Program-made: the position numbers and the translations under genes | The notes under the pieces: model-generated | What the model saw: the letters and a program-made list of their open reading frames with translations, nothing else | Databases searched by the model: none | What the model was told of the DNA's origin: nothing | Shown: in pieces, positions 30,992 to 40,199 of the stretch | Layout of the letters: every line of letters starts with the position of its first letter | Position numbering within the stretch: the stretch's first letter is position 1 | Assembly (NCBI GenBank): GCA_001641225.1 | Contig: LSMY01000001.1 | Location: 29,787-93,786, forward strand | DNA: 64,000 bases | Direction of reading: 5' to 3' | From: Mycoplasma sp. Bg2 | Lineage (GTDB): Bacteria; Bacillota_I; Bacilli_A; Mycoplasmatales; Hepatoplasmataceae

Positions 30992-31742
30992 AATAATTTT
31001 CTGACACCATTTTCGATCCAATAAGCAATTTTTTTCTTCGTAAAATTTCATGAGTTGTTCCCTCTGCATAAAGAATCCCTTCCTTAAGAAAAATAACTCT
31101 AGTTGTTAGATCTTCAATTACATCAAGATGGTGAGAAACAATAAAAATAGTTTTATTATATTTTTTATTTAATTCTTTAATTGCAGCTACAAATATTTTT
31201 ACAGAAGCTGGGTCTAAATAAGCAGTTGGTTCATCAAAAATCATTACTTGAGGTTCGGTAATTAATAAAGAAGCAATAATAACTTTTCTTTTTTCACCAG
31301 AACTCAAGTTAAAAGTATTTTTGTTTAAATCCTTTTTTGAAAAATGAGCTTGTTCACATGCTTTTAAAACTCTTTCATTAATTTCCTTTTCACTTAATTT
31401 TAATCTTGTTAAAGGCATGGCAATATCATCAAATACTTTTTCTTTAAATAATTGTAAATCAGGATTTTGATATGAAATAGAAACATCTTTTCTAATCTTT
31501 TTAAATTTTCTTAATTTTGTTTTTGCAGTTACAGTAAAGTTATCATAAGTAATTTGCCCTGATGAAACATTAATTAACCCAGCAATACAATTGATTAAAG
31601 TGGTTTTACCTGCCCCTGTTGGCCCGATAATCCCAATTGCATCTCCAGGTAGTGCTTGAAAAGTAACCCCCGTTAGGGCTAATTTTTCGTCTAGTGTATC
31701 TTTTTCATAGACTTTTGAAATATTTTTTACCAATATTCTCAT
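30981..31742 (-). CDS. ecfA2: ECF transporter ATPase A2
   Basis: 253 residues. Walker A GPTGAGKT, signature NLSSGEKRK, Walker B VMIFDEPTA, and switch His in VSHH are all present. With EcfA1 and EcfT it powers vitamin uptake by exchangeable S-components. The end overlaps ecfT by 11 nt and the start is 14 nt after ecfA1, so the three are coupled. Confidence 0.95.
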   Translation of the reverse strand: MRILVKNISKVYEKDTLDEKLALTGVTFQALPGDAIGIIGPTGAGKTTLINCIAGLINVSSGQITYDNFTVTAKTKLRKFKKIRKDVSISYQNPDLQLFKEKVFDDIAMPLTRLKLSEKEINERVLKACEQAHFSKKDLNKNTFNLSSGEKRKVIIASLLITEPQVMIFDEPTAYLDPASVKIFVAAIKELNKKYNKTIFIVSHHLDVIEDLTTRVIFLKEGILYAEGTTHEILRRKKLLIGSKMVSENYYEK

Positions 31743-31756
31743 GATTATAATTTCCT

Positions 31757-32458
31757 TTAAAATAAATTTGCTTTTTTTACAATTTCTTGGTTCCGAAAAA
31801 TTTTGCTTGGTTTTGCATCTGCAATAATTTTACCTTCATTTAAAACAATCATTCTTTTTGCTTTTTTTGCTTCACCCATATGATGGGTAATGTGAATAAT
31901 TGTTTTTCCTTCTTGATGAAGTTGTTCCATAATATTAATTACCTCATTTTGTGAATAAGGATCAAGCATAGAAGTTGCTTCATCAAAAATGAGTATATTA
32001 AAATCTAAAACAATAATTGAAGCTAAGGCAACTTTTTGCTTTTGCCCACCAGAAAGTGAATTAACATTTTTTTCTTTTAAATCAAGAATGTCCAATTTAT
32101 TTAAAACATCATTGATTAATACATCCATCTGTTCTACTGATTTAATATTTTTATTTTCTAATCCAAAAGCAATATCATTTTTAACAATTGAAGCAATTAA
32201 TTGATTATCTGGGTTTTGAAAAAGCATTCCTACATTTTTCCGTAGCAGTTTTTCAGTAACCTGAACATCGTTTAATAAATATTCTCCTGTTTTTATGGGA
32301 ATAATTCCTGAGACAACATTAATTAATGTTGTTTTCCCAGCACCATTTGGTCCAACAAGAGCAATATATTCACCTGCTTCAATTTTTAAATTAAAATTTT
32401 TAAAAACTGTAAGATCTTTAAACTTAACTGTAATATTTTTTAATTCAATAATACTCAT
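31757..32458 (-). CDS. ecfA1: ECF transporter ATPase A1
   Basis: 233 residues from ATG at 32458. An in-frame start 12 codons upstream falls inside the rplQ terminator and is rejected. Walker A GPNGAGKT, signature LSGGQKQK, Walker B ILIFDEATS and a switch His in ITHH are clear. A TATAAT lies only 6 nt before the ATG, so the transcript may be leaderless. It is first of ecfA1-ecfA2-ecfT-truA. Confidence 0.94.
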   Translation of the reverse strand: MSIIELKNITVKFKDLTVFKNFNLKIEAGEYIALVGPNGAGKTTLINVVSGIIPIKTGEYLLNDVQVTEKLLRKNVGMLFQNPDNQLIASIVKNDIAFGLENKNIKSVEQMDVLINDVLNKLDILDLKEKNVNSLSGGQKQKVALASIIVLDFNILIFDEATSMLDPYSQNEVINIMEQLHQEGKTIIHITHHMGEAKKAKRMIVLNEGKIIADAKPSKIFRNQEIVKKANLF

Positions 32459-32464
32459 AAAGTA

Positions 32465-32470
32465 ATTATA
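32465..32470 (-). promoter_or_regulatory. -10 box of ecfA1, leaderless start
   Basis: TATAAT with only 6 nt to the ATG at 32458. It directly follows the rplQ terminator hairpin, so the ECF operon appears to have its own promoter. Confidence 0.55.
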
Positions 32471-32475
32471 TAAAT

Positions 32476-32500
32476 AAAAAGATGCGATAAGCATCTTTTT
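32476..32500 (-). terminator. Intrinsic terminator after rplQ
   Basis: Perfect 10-bp stem AAAAAGATGC / GCATCTTTTT with a GATAA-side 5-nt loop and T-rich tail, 15 nt past the rplQ stop. It ends the rpmJ-rpsM-rpsK-rpoA-rplQ transcript. Confidence 0.85.
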
Positions 32501-32515
32501 TAGTTAATTATTAGA

Positions 32516-32890
32516 TTATACAAACGCAATAATTGAAATTGGAGCAGCGTCACCCTTTCTGTTTCCGTATTTTAAAACCCGAGTGTAGCCTCCATTTCTT
32601 TTATTATATTTTGGTGCAATGTCATCAAATAAAATTTGTAAAGCTTTTTTACCTGTAGTATCTTTAGTATCACGAAGAATTTTTGCTGCACTTCTTCTTG
32701 TTGCTAAGGTATTTTTTTTACCCATTGTAACTAAACGGTCCATTTTCTTTTGCAACTCTTTTGCTTTTGCATGAGTTGTAATTATTTGACCATGAATAAT
32801 TAAATCAGTAAGTTGATTTCTTTCTGTTCTTGTAGTTCTTGCAGAATTATGAACGTTTGATTGTCTTTGTTGTCTATTTCTTTTTGCCAT
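32516..32890 (-). CDS. rplQ: Ribosomal protein L17
   Basis: 124 residues. It has the N-terminal arginine-rich stretch leading to ARTTRTERNQLTDLI and the C-terminal RNGGYTRVLKYGNRKGDAAP typical of L17. It is last of the alpha operon after rpoA and just before the terminator. Confidence 0.97.
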   Translation of the reverse strand: MAKRNRQQRQSNVHNSARTTRTERNQLTDLIIHGQIITTHAKAKELQKKMDRLVTMGKKNTLATRRSAAKILRDTKDTTGKKALQILFDDIAPKYNKRNGGYTRVLKYGNRKGDAAPISIIAFV

Positions 32891-32902
32891 AATCTCTCCT
32901 AC

Positions 32903-33880
32903 CTATTCTGATTTAAATGAAAGTCCCATATCTTGGACAACTTGAATAATTTCAGTAATTGATTTTTCACCTAAATTATTAATATCTTTTAATGCTGAAA
33001 CAGGACGATTAATTAGTTCTTGCACATATCTAATGTTTGAAGCAAGTAATCATTTTTCTGATCTAGCAGAAAGATTTAATGATTCAATTGGAACTGAAAG
33101 TTGTGAATCAACATCTTCTTCAATTACTTCTTCTTCAAATAAATCATCTGATTTTATTTCAAATAATTCTTCAAAAGCAGCATAGTAATTTTTAAGAATT
33201 GCTCCGGTAAAAGCAACTGCTTTTTCAGGGCTCATTGCTCCGTTAGTTTCAACATCCATTGTTAATCTTTCAAAAATTCTTGATTCTCCTGGATTAACTT
33301 CTGAAACATTAAAGTTAAATTTAACAATTGGTGAAAAACTTGCATCAATTGGAATAATTCCTTGAATATCTCCAATTTTTTCTTCAACTATTAGTCTTGT
33401 ATCTTCAAAGGTTTTATATCCTTTTGAATACATTACATAAATTATTGCTTCAATTGCTTTGTCTTTTGAAGTATTTGCAATTACTAAATTTTTATTATAA
33501 ATAGTAAATCCTGTTGGTACTTCAATATTTTTTGCTTTTACAACTCCACTTTTAGAGCTTAATTTAAATTGATGAACTTCGTCTACATCAATAATATTTT
33601 CATCAACTTCAATGATCAAATCTTTTAGGTTGAGCACAAATTCAATCATGTCTTCCCTTGCATTTGGTATTGCTTGAAATTCATGTTGAATTCCTTTTAC
33701 TTCTACTGCAAAAGCAGAAGCCCCAGGAATTGATGATAATGCAATTCTTCTAATTGCAATTCCAATAGTATTTCCAAACCCACGTTCTAGTTTTTCAAGG
33801 GTAAATTGTTGGCTATTAGGTGTTTCTAATGATTCGTTTGTAATTATTTTGTTGAATGTTGGTATTAAAAACCGTTCCAT
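32903..33880 (-). CDS. rpoA: RNA polymerase alpha subunit
   Basis: 325 residues. The N-terminal domain (LERGFGNTIGIAIRRIALSS; AFAVEVKGI) dimerises and binds beta and beta-prime. An acidic linker (about 255-275) leads to a C-terminal domain with the HhH element SALKDINNLGEKS that can bind DNA and activators. One TGA Trp marks the linker/CTD junction. It sits between rpsK and rplQ as usual. Confidence 0.97.
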
Positions 33881-33897
33881 ATAAATTCCTTCTTTCC

Positions 33898-34281
33898 CTA
33901 TCTTCTAAATTTTTTAGGTTTTTTTACACCATTGTGGGGAATTGGTGTTACATTTTTTATTTCTCTAATTTCAAAATCAGATGTTTGGAAGAATTTTAGT
34001 ACTGCAGTTCTTCCTGGCCCCACGCCTTTGATTCTCACTGATAAGGTTTTAACCCCATTTTCATTTGCTGCTTTTGCGATTGCTTGAGCTACAAGTTGTG
34101 CTGCATATGCAGTTGATTTTTTTGCACCTTTAAAGCCAATTGCTCCTGCTGATGATCAGCAGATTACATTTCCATCAATATCACTAATTGAAATAATTGT
34201 ATTATTGAATGTAGTATGTACATGAGCGATTGCTGAAGGTACATTTTTTTTAGCTCTTTTTTTTGTTCTATGTTGTGCCAT
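33898..34281 (-). CDS. rpsK: Ribosomal protein S11
   Basis: 127 residues. HVHTTFNNTIISISDIDGNV and the C-terminal VTPIPHNG followed by a lysine/arginine-rich end (KKPKKFRR) are diagnostic. It lines the 30S platform near the E-site. One TGA Trp. It starts 13 nt after rpsM. Confidence 0.97.
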
Positions 34282-34294
34282 AATGCCCCTCTAC

Positions 34295-34669
34295 CTATTT
34301 GGTTGCTTTCTTTTTATTTGCAACAGTTTTTTTAGGACCTTTTCTAGTTCTTGCATTTTGTTTAGTAGATTGCCCCCGTACAGGAAGTCCTCTTCTATGT
34401 CTCATGCCACGATAAGCCCCAATTTCCATTAATCTCTTAATGTCATATTGTTGTTTTCTTCTTAGATCACCCTCAGTAGTATAAGTTGCTGCTGCTTCTC
34501 TAATTTTTGTTAACTGGTCATCAGTTAAATCTTTTGTTTTTTGTTCTGGATCAACTTTTGCAGTAGTACAAATATCACTTGCTAAGTTAACTCCAATTCC
34601 ATAAATGTAGGTAAGAGAGTATTTAATTGCTTTATTATCAGGAATCTCTATATTTAGTATTCTTGCCAT
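34295..34669 (-). CDS. rpsM: Ribosomal protein S13
   Basis: 124 residues. The start ARILNIEIPDNKAIKYSLTY, the YGIGVNLA helix-turn motif, and GAYRGMRHRRGLPVRGQ followed by a lysine-rich tail are typical. It contacts the 50S (bridges B1) and P-site tRNA. It follows rpmJ by 7 nt. Confidence 0.97.
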   Translation of the reverse strand: MARILNIEIPDNKAIKYSLTYIYGIGVNLASDICTTAKVDPEQKTKDLTDDQLTKIREAAATYTTEGDLRRKQQYDIKRLMEIGAYRGMRHRRGLPVRGQSTKQNARTRKGPKKTVANKKKATK

Positions 34670-34676
34670 AAATTAA

Positions 34677-34793
34677 TTATCCTTGTCTTTGCTTGTGCTT
34701 TGGATTAGCTTTGCAAATTACTTGGACTCTCCCTTTTCTTTTGATGATTTGACAGTCTTTACACATTGGTTTGACTGAAGCTCGTACTTTCAT
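34677..34793 (-). CDS. rpmJ: Ribosomal protein L36
   Basis: 38 residues, short but unmistakable: MKVRASVKPMCKDC then ICKANPKHKQRQG. The zinc set is Cys11, Cys14, Cys27 and His32-type. AAGGAGAGAG precedes the ATG. It is the first gene of the rpmJ-rpsM-rpsK-rpoA-rplQ transcript, downstream of a possible attenuator. Confidence 0.97.
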   Translation of the reverse strand: MKVRASVKPMCKDCQIIKRKGRVQVICKANPKHKQRQG

Positions 34794-34808
34794 ATTCTCT
34801 CTCCTTAT

Positions 34809-34849
34809 GAAAAAAAGCCCTTACCATACTAAAATTTTAGTATCTAAGG
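34809..34849 (-). terminator. Terminator/attenuator in rpmJ operon leader
   Basis: On the minus strand CCTTA and TAAGG flank a perfect 18-bp palindrome (ATACTAAAATTTTAGTAT), followed by GGGC and seven T (stem 34819-34849). It lies between a TATAAT at 34865-34870 and the rpmJ ribosome-binding site. Nothing upstream on this strand in the spacer is a gene that needs terminating after the MazF-like gene's own terminator at 34959-34989, so attenuation of the alpha operon is a reasonable reading. Confidence 0.55.
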
Positions 34850-34864
34850 AATTCTTGATAAGCG

Positions 34865-34870
34865 ATTATA
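34865..34870 (-). promoter_or_regulatory. -10 box (TATAAT) before rpmJ leader
   Basis: TATAAT on the minus strand about 16 nt upstream of the hairpin at 34819-34849. Two other TATAA-like boxes lie further upstream (near 34893-34898 and 34930-34937), so the actual start is uncertain. Confidence 0.4.
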
Positions 34871-34958
34871 ATGCGCAATTTATAATTACGGGTTATAATG
34901 ACTCAACAATTAGCTGTTTTCCACATTCTTATTATATAGGAAAAGAGCCTAATATTAA

Positions 34959-34989
34959 GCAAAAAACCATTAACAATAAGGTTTTTTGC
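34959..34989 (-). terminator. Terminator-like hairpin after MazF-like gene
   Basis: Perfect 10-bp stem GCAAAAAACC / GGTTTTTTGC with an 11-nt loop, 20 nt past the stop. The T-run sits inside the stem, followed by GC, so it is less canonical than the other terminators. Confidence 0.55.
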
Positions 34990-35009
34990 TAATAACCTCT
35001 TGGCTATTT

Positions 35010-35354
35010 TTAGAAACGATTATTATAATATTGATCAACAGTTCTAACGTCTTCATCACTTAAAATTTTGTTTTCTGCAAGTTGAGCAAAATTAAGTTGT
35101 GCTTTAGTAATTGTTTTGGTTTCAATGTGGTCAATTGTTAAATATGAACCAAAAGATAAACGATATTTTGAATGATCATAACTATCTCTTGAAGAAAGCA
35201 TGGCTACAACTGCATAATCATCTTCATCAGATCCAATTTCTACTACAACACATGGTCTTGAACCTCTACTAGGAATATCTTTAATAACTCCTAACTCATC
35301 ATCATCTAAAAAGATGACATCAAATTCTTGTTTTTCTGAAAAGAATTCTCCCAT
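35010..35354 (-). CDS. MazF/PemK-like beta-barrel protein, orphan
   Basis: 114 residues. It has an SH3-barrel-like pattern (FDVIFLDDDELGVIKDIPSR; RGSRPCVVVEIGS; VVAMLSSRDS; a later Thr/Leu-rich strand and a C-terminal helix) resembling the MazF/PemK RNase-toxin fold, where an RP-VVV strand and a T/S-S catalytic area recur. The catalytic Arg and Ser/Thr are only tentatively placed (Arg33 and Ser57-Ser58). No antitoxin gene is adjacent. It could be a house-keeping relative without toxin activity. It lies alone between rpmJ and the permease pair. Confidence 0.5.
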   Translation of the reverse strand: MGEFFSEKQEFDVIFLDDDELGVIKDIPSRGSRPCVVVEIGSDEDDYAVVAMLSSRDSYDHSKYRLSFGSYLTIDHIETKTITKAQLNFAQLAENKILSDEDVRTVDQYYNNRF

Positions 35355-35467
35355 TTTTTTAACCTCATTTCATTTTTATTATACTTTATGCTAATATTCA
35401 AAATCTTATTTTTTTAACTTTAATTTTAGTTAAAATAACAAAATAAAAAGAAATAAAAAAATCTTCA

Positions 35468-35502
35468 CCAAGTGATATAAGTGTGCAGATACTTGGGCAC
35501 TT
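35468..35502 (+). promoter_or_regulatory. Overlapping inverted repeats upstream of permease 1
   Basis: CCAAGT (35468-35473) pairs with ACTTGG (35491-35496), and AAGTG (35479-35483) with CACTT (35498-35502). The two stems are mutually exclusive. They lie 10-44 nt upstream of a promoter-like box, so they may be an operator; if transcription starts further upstream they could be a switching leader. Confidence 0.4.
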
Positions 35503-35514
35503 AAAAATCCATGA

Positions 35515-35520
35515 TAAAAT
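35515..35520 (+). promoter_or_regulatory. Extended -10 box of permease 1, leaderless start
   Basis: TGATAAAAT: an extended -10 (TG-N-TAAAAT) with 8 nt to the ATG at 35529 and no ribosome-binding site. The downstream paralogue has the same arrangement. Confidence 0.5.
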
Positions 35521-35528
35521 TTATATAT

Positions 35529-37259
35529 ATGACTCCAGCACTAAATAAAACTAAACAAAAGCAATATGGATTATTATCAATGATAGCCATAATTACCGGA
35601 ACTATTATTGGGGCTGGTATTTTTGTTAAAAATACTGAATTAATTGAAACAACTAATTCTGCTTTATTATCAACAATTGGATGAATTATTGGCGGATTAA
35701 TAGTTGCTTCCATGTTAATTGCTTTTATTGAAGTTTCTTCTATTACAAAATTAAAAAATGAACAAGGAACTTTTCCCGCTTGAAGTAGATACCTTTGAGG
35801 AGAAAAAATGAGTAAATTTATTTCAATATATTTTACTTTAATTTATTTTCCGATGATTATTGCAATTGAAACAAGTTTTGCCGCCAACCAATTAATTGGT
35901 ATTTTTAATATGGAGGAAATGGCCACCTTTTGGCTTTCAACAATTATTATATATATCCTAGTAATTAGTGCTTTTTTAATTGTTAACAATTCTCAACGGA
36001 CTGGAAAAGGAATCATTGCTTCTGGAACAATCATAAAAGTAATTCCTTTACTTTTAATTATTATAATTGCCTTAATTATTTTAATGGGTGGAACTGTTGG
36101 GAGTACTTCTGATGTAAATAATATTTTTGATCCAAAAGATAAAGTTATAAATTCAGGAATGGATGATGGAAAAAATAATATTTTACAAATTCTAATGATT
36201 CTTCCTGCAATTCTTTTTGCTTTTGATGGATTTTTATTTGTTAATTCACTTTCTACTGAAACTAAAAAAACCTCAACTTATCGAAATGCCGCTATTATTG
36301 CTATTTTTATTACTACTATGATTTTTATTTTATTTTCTCTTTCTTCTTATATGCTTGCAATACCAGACAGTGAAGGAAATTTATCTAGTCCCCAATTTAA
36401 CATCGGAACTATTATTGGTGGAATTTGGGCGGGTTTTGCTGGTAAAATTATTGGAACACTAGTAGAATTAACAATCTTTGTTTCAATTATTACCGTAACA
36501 TTTTCATATGCTGTTACTACTCCTTGATCAATTGCAGATCTATCAAATATTAATGAAATTGCCGATGTTAATGGAACATTACTTCGAAGAAATAAAATAG
36601 GAGTCCCTTTTAGAGCTGGAATGAGAATGCTTTTTCTTGCTTTAATTGCAATTACAATGGTAAGAACTGCTGATGGAATTTATATTCTTACATTAAATTC
36701 AATAGATAACATTGAATTAGGTGCTGGAAAAACTCTTACTGATTACAATGATTCAATGACTAATTATTCCTCTAATATTGAAACTATGGTTAATTTTACT
36801 TTTTATTCAATTATTTTAATTGGTGCAGTAAGAAATAGATTTACAAAAAGAGTAGAAGTAGAAAAATCAACTGGTTTTTTTGTATTTTCATTTATTGCTA
36901 TATTTATTATGATCTTTGCTGTGGCAGATTTATTTTTTATCACCATTCAAGGTTTTGGCAAATCTTTTTCCACTCTTTTGGGAATTAATTCAGGGCATCT
37001 TACTGATGACAATATTTATAATGCCTTTGGGTTTATTTTATGAATTATCTTTTTTGCATTTTTAATTATTACCGTAAAATGTGTTGAAGGAAAAGTAAAA
37101 AGACTTTCTAAAAATGATTTAAAACATAAAAAATATTATCAAAAAGCTTTTAATAATCATATTCCATTTAATGATTATAAAATCAACCATAAGCAACCTG
37201 CAGATATTAAATATACTAGAGCACAAAAAATAAATCATAAAAAAACAAAAAAAGAATAA
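35529..37259 (+). CDS. APC-superfamily amino-acid permease (copy 1)
   Basis: 576 residues with about 12 to 14 hydrophobic helices. The N-terminal helix ends in GTIIGAGIFVKN, the GxGIF substrate motif of APC transporters, and ENxQGTFPAWSRYLWG follows. A lysine-rich C-terminus of about 60 residues lies in the cytoplasm. It is a close paralogue of the next gene, with a 137-nt gap. Substrate is unknown; a basic amino acid or arginine would suit the arc operon, but no motif shows this. It lies on the plus strand inside the minus-strand infA-rpmJ interval. Confidence 0.85.
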
Positions 37260-37383
37260 AAAATCATAAAGAAATAATTAATAATTAAAGATTTTATAAA
37301 TTATTATATTTTAATTATGTGATTATCTACTTAAAACACCACTTTTTATGTATTTATTTAGGTAATTCACATATAAACAATGT

Positions 37384-37389
37384 TAAAAT
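37384..37389 (+). promoter_or_regulatory. Extended -10 box of permease 2, leaderless start
   Basis: TGTTAAAAT (TG-N-TAAAAT) with 7 nt to the ATG at 37397 and no ribosome-binding site. Confidence 0.5.
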
Positions 37390-37396
37390 TAAAACT

Positions 37397-39163
37397 ATGA
37401 GCGCATCCAAGGGAAATAAAACTGAAAAAAAACAATACGGTTTATTAACCATGGTAGCAATAATTGTTGGAACAGTAATTGGTTCTGGCATTTTTATTAA
37501 AAATACTCAGCTAATTGATATCACTGATTCTGCCTTATTATCGATGATTGGTTGAATTATTGGTGGTCTTATTGTTGCTTCAATGCTAATTGCTTTTATT
37601 GAAGTTTCTTCAATTACAAAAATTAAAAATGAACAAGGAACTTTTTCTGCTTGAAGCAAATACCTTTGGGGAGAAAAATTAAGTAAATATATTGGAGTCT
37701 ATTTTACTTTAATCTATTTTCCCTTAATTTTAGCAATTGAAACAGTTTTTGGAGCAAATGCTTTAACCGGAATTTTTGACATGAAGGAAAATGTCATGTT
37801 TTGAGCTACAACTATTGTGACACTTATTATTCTTATTGTTGCTTTTTTAATTATTAACTATTCTCAACGTACTGGAAAGGGGATTATTTCTTCTGGAACA
37901 ATGATCAAAGTTATTCCTTTAGTTTCTGTAATGTTAATTGCTGTAATATTCCTTGCTGGTGGGCATATTGAAGCGGGTGATAGCAATGTTGATGGAATAA
38001 ATAATGTTTTTGACCCAAATGCTACTATTAATTCAGGATTGCATGATGAAACTAGTAATATTATGCAGATACTAATGATTCTTCCAGCAATTTTATTTGC
38101 TTTTGATGGATTTTTATTTGCTAACTCAGTTTCCACTGAATGTAAAAAACCTTCAACTTATAGAAATGGAGCAATTATTGCTGTTTTTATTATCACTATG
38201 GTTTATATTTTGTTTTCTCTTTCTTCTTATATGGTTGCTGATGGTGAAGTTTGAGATGAAGAACTTGGTATCTATGTCTTAGATAGTAGCCAATTTGGAA
38301 TTGAAACTATTTTTGAAGGAATTTGGCCAGGAAATACAGGAAAAATTATTGGTAAAGTAGTTGAAGTAACTATCTTTATTTCAATTATTACAGCTACATT
38401 TTCATATGCCGTTTCATCTACTTGATCAATTGCTGATTTTTCAAATATTGATGAAATTGCAGATGTTAATGGAACTTTAATTAGAAGAAATAGTGCAGGA
38501 ATGCCAATTAGAGCCGGAATGAGAATGTTAGGAATGGCTTTGGTTTGCCTTGCATTTATTCGAACTGTTGATGGAATTAATATTCTTGTTTTAAGTTCAT
38601 CCGGGCTTAATAATGGTAACCTTCTTACAGAAAATGATGTTTCAATGACTGATTATGCCTCGAACATTACAACAATGACAAACTTTACTTTATATTCAGT
38701 TATTTTAATTGGGGCAATTAAGAACCGCTTTACTAAAAAAAATGAAGTAGAAAAATCAACTGGATTCTTTGTCTTTTCGTTCTTTGCTATTTTTATAATG
38801 ATTTTTGCAGTCGGTGATCTTGCTTATACTACTATTGGTGGCTTTGTTACTTCTTTTGAAGCACTTATTTTTAAAAATGACGTAACCGTAGAAGCAGCAG
38901 ATATTAAAAATGCTTTTGGCTTTATCTTATGAATTATCTTTTTTATAACTTTAATTGTTATGACTGAACTTGTTCACAAAGGAACAAAACAATTAACAAA
39001 AAGTCATTTAAAACATAAAGCTTATTATCAAAAAGCTTATGATGAACGTATTACATTTAGTGAATACAAATCAAATCATAGACAACCAGTTGATTTTGAT
39101 CATAAAGCTTTGATAAAAATGAGAAAAGAAGTTTGACACGAATTTTGATCTAAACACAAATAA
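37397..39163 (+). CDS. APC-superfamily amino-acid permease (copy 2)
   Basis: 588 residues, strongly similar to copy 1 along its length (shared IIGGLIVASMLIAFIEVSSI; SQRTGKGII; GFFVFSF). The GSGIF motif follows the first helix. Its extracellular loops differ more than its helices (for example residues around 150-170 and 260-290), suggesting similar transport with changed substrate choice. It ends before a strong bidirectional terminator shared with infA. The tandem pair probably arose by duplication. Confidence 0.87.
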
Positions 39164-39174
39164 CCTAATAAATT

Positions 39175-39204
39175 AAAAAAATACGACTACGGTCGTATTT
39201 TTTT
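39175..39204. terminator. Bidirectional terminator between permease 2 and infA
   Basis: TTAAAAAAATACGAC and its inverted copy flank a TAC loop, with T-runs on both strands. It ends permease 2 transcripts and, on the other strand, the secY-adk-map-infA transcript. Confidence 0.85.
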
Positions 39205-39217
39205 AATTAATATCTAA

Positions 39218-39451
39218 TTATTTGTTAATTGTTTTTCTTCCTCTAAAAACAATTCTACATTGTGAGATATCAGAGGGAGAAATAGCAACGGTTACTTCAT
39301 CTCCTACAGTAAGTTTAATATAATATTTTCTCATTTTTCCAGAAACGTGTCCCATTACTTCATGGTGATTTTCAAGCATTACTTTGAAGTCTCCACCTGG
39401 AATAACTTGAGAAATTTTTCCATACATTGTTACATATTCATCATCTACCAT
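39218..39451 (-). CDS. infA: Translation initiation factor IF-1
   Basis: 77 residues, OB fold. GKISQVIPGGDFKVMLENHH and HVSGKMRKYYIKLTVGDEV match IF-1, with basic residues that bind the 30S A site. It begins 1 nt after the map stop. It normally lies next to rpmJ; here 4.4 kb of other genes lie between them. Confidence 0.96.
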   Translation of the reverse strand: MVDDEYVTMYGKISQVIPGGDFKVMLENHHEVMGHVSGKMRKYYIKLTVGDEVTVAISPSDISQCRIVFRGRKTINK

Positions 39452-39452
39452 A

Positions 39453-40199
39453 TTACTTTGTTAAAATTTCACCTCCATTATTTGTTACAAGAATTGTGTA
39501 TTCATCATGGGCGGTAATCCCACCATGGACTGTTCTTACTGTTCAATCATCAAATGGGTCAGTAAAAAGTTGATCTTTTCCATCAATTACCATTGGTTCA
39601 ATGCAAAGGGTCATTCCTGCTTTTAAAACAAGTCCTTGACCGGGACGTCCAAAATTAGGAACAGCAGGATTTTCATGCATTGTTTTGCCAATAAAATGAC
39701 CAGTATATTGATGTGTTGAAGTAAATCCAGCTTGTTTAATTAAGTGTTCAACTGCAAATCCAATATCACCTAGATGTACTCCCGGCTTAACCATTTCTAA
39801 TGCTAAATTAAGGGAATCCTTGCTTGCAGCAAGGACTTTTTCTGCCTTCACACTAATTTTACCAACGCCCATTGTAAAAGCAGCGTCGCCAACAAAGCCA
39901 TTAAGAGTAGCTCCAACATCAATAGTAATAACATCACCTTCAACAAGCGGTTTATCATTTGGAATTCCATGAACCAAAGTATTATTTACTGAAGTACAAA
40001 TAGAATTAGGAAATCCACCATAACCTAAAAAAGTAGGAATTGCTCCATTAGCTAAAATAATTTCTTTTGCTTTTGCATCCAGCTCTAAAGTAGTAACCCC
40101 TGGTTTAATCATTTTTTTCAATTCTTGATGAACTAAACCAACAACATGACCTGCTGCTTGCATTTTGATAATTTCTGCTGGTGTTTTAATTTGTCCCAT
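39453..40199 (-). CDS. map: Methionine aminopeptidase, type I
   Basis: 248 residues from ATG at 40199, chosen because GAGGAAG lies before it; the frame extends upstream inside adk. Metal ligands are visible in ITIDVGATLNGFVGDAAFT (two Asp), TGHFIGKTMHENP (His) and CIEPM (Glu). It removes N-terminal Met from new proteins. It overlaps the end of adk by 14 nt. Confidence 0.96.

Noticed and set aside
30992..31069. EcfT start upstream at 31069
   Set aside because: This part is inside ecfA2 coding sequence; ATG 30991 gives the usual ECF-T N-terminus.
32459..32494. Longer EcfA1 start at 32494
   Set aside because: It lies inside the rplQ terminator and adds residues not found in the family.
34771..34992. 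73-codon plus-strand frame across the rpmJ leader
   Set aside because: It runs through two terminator-like hairpins and lacks a ribosome-binding site or family resemblance.
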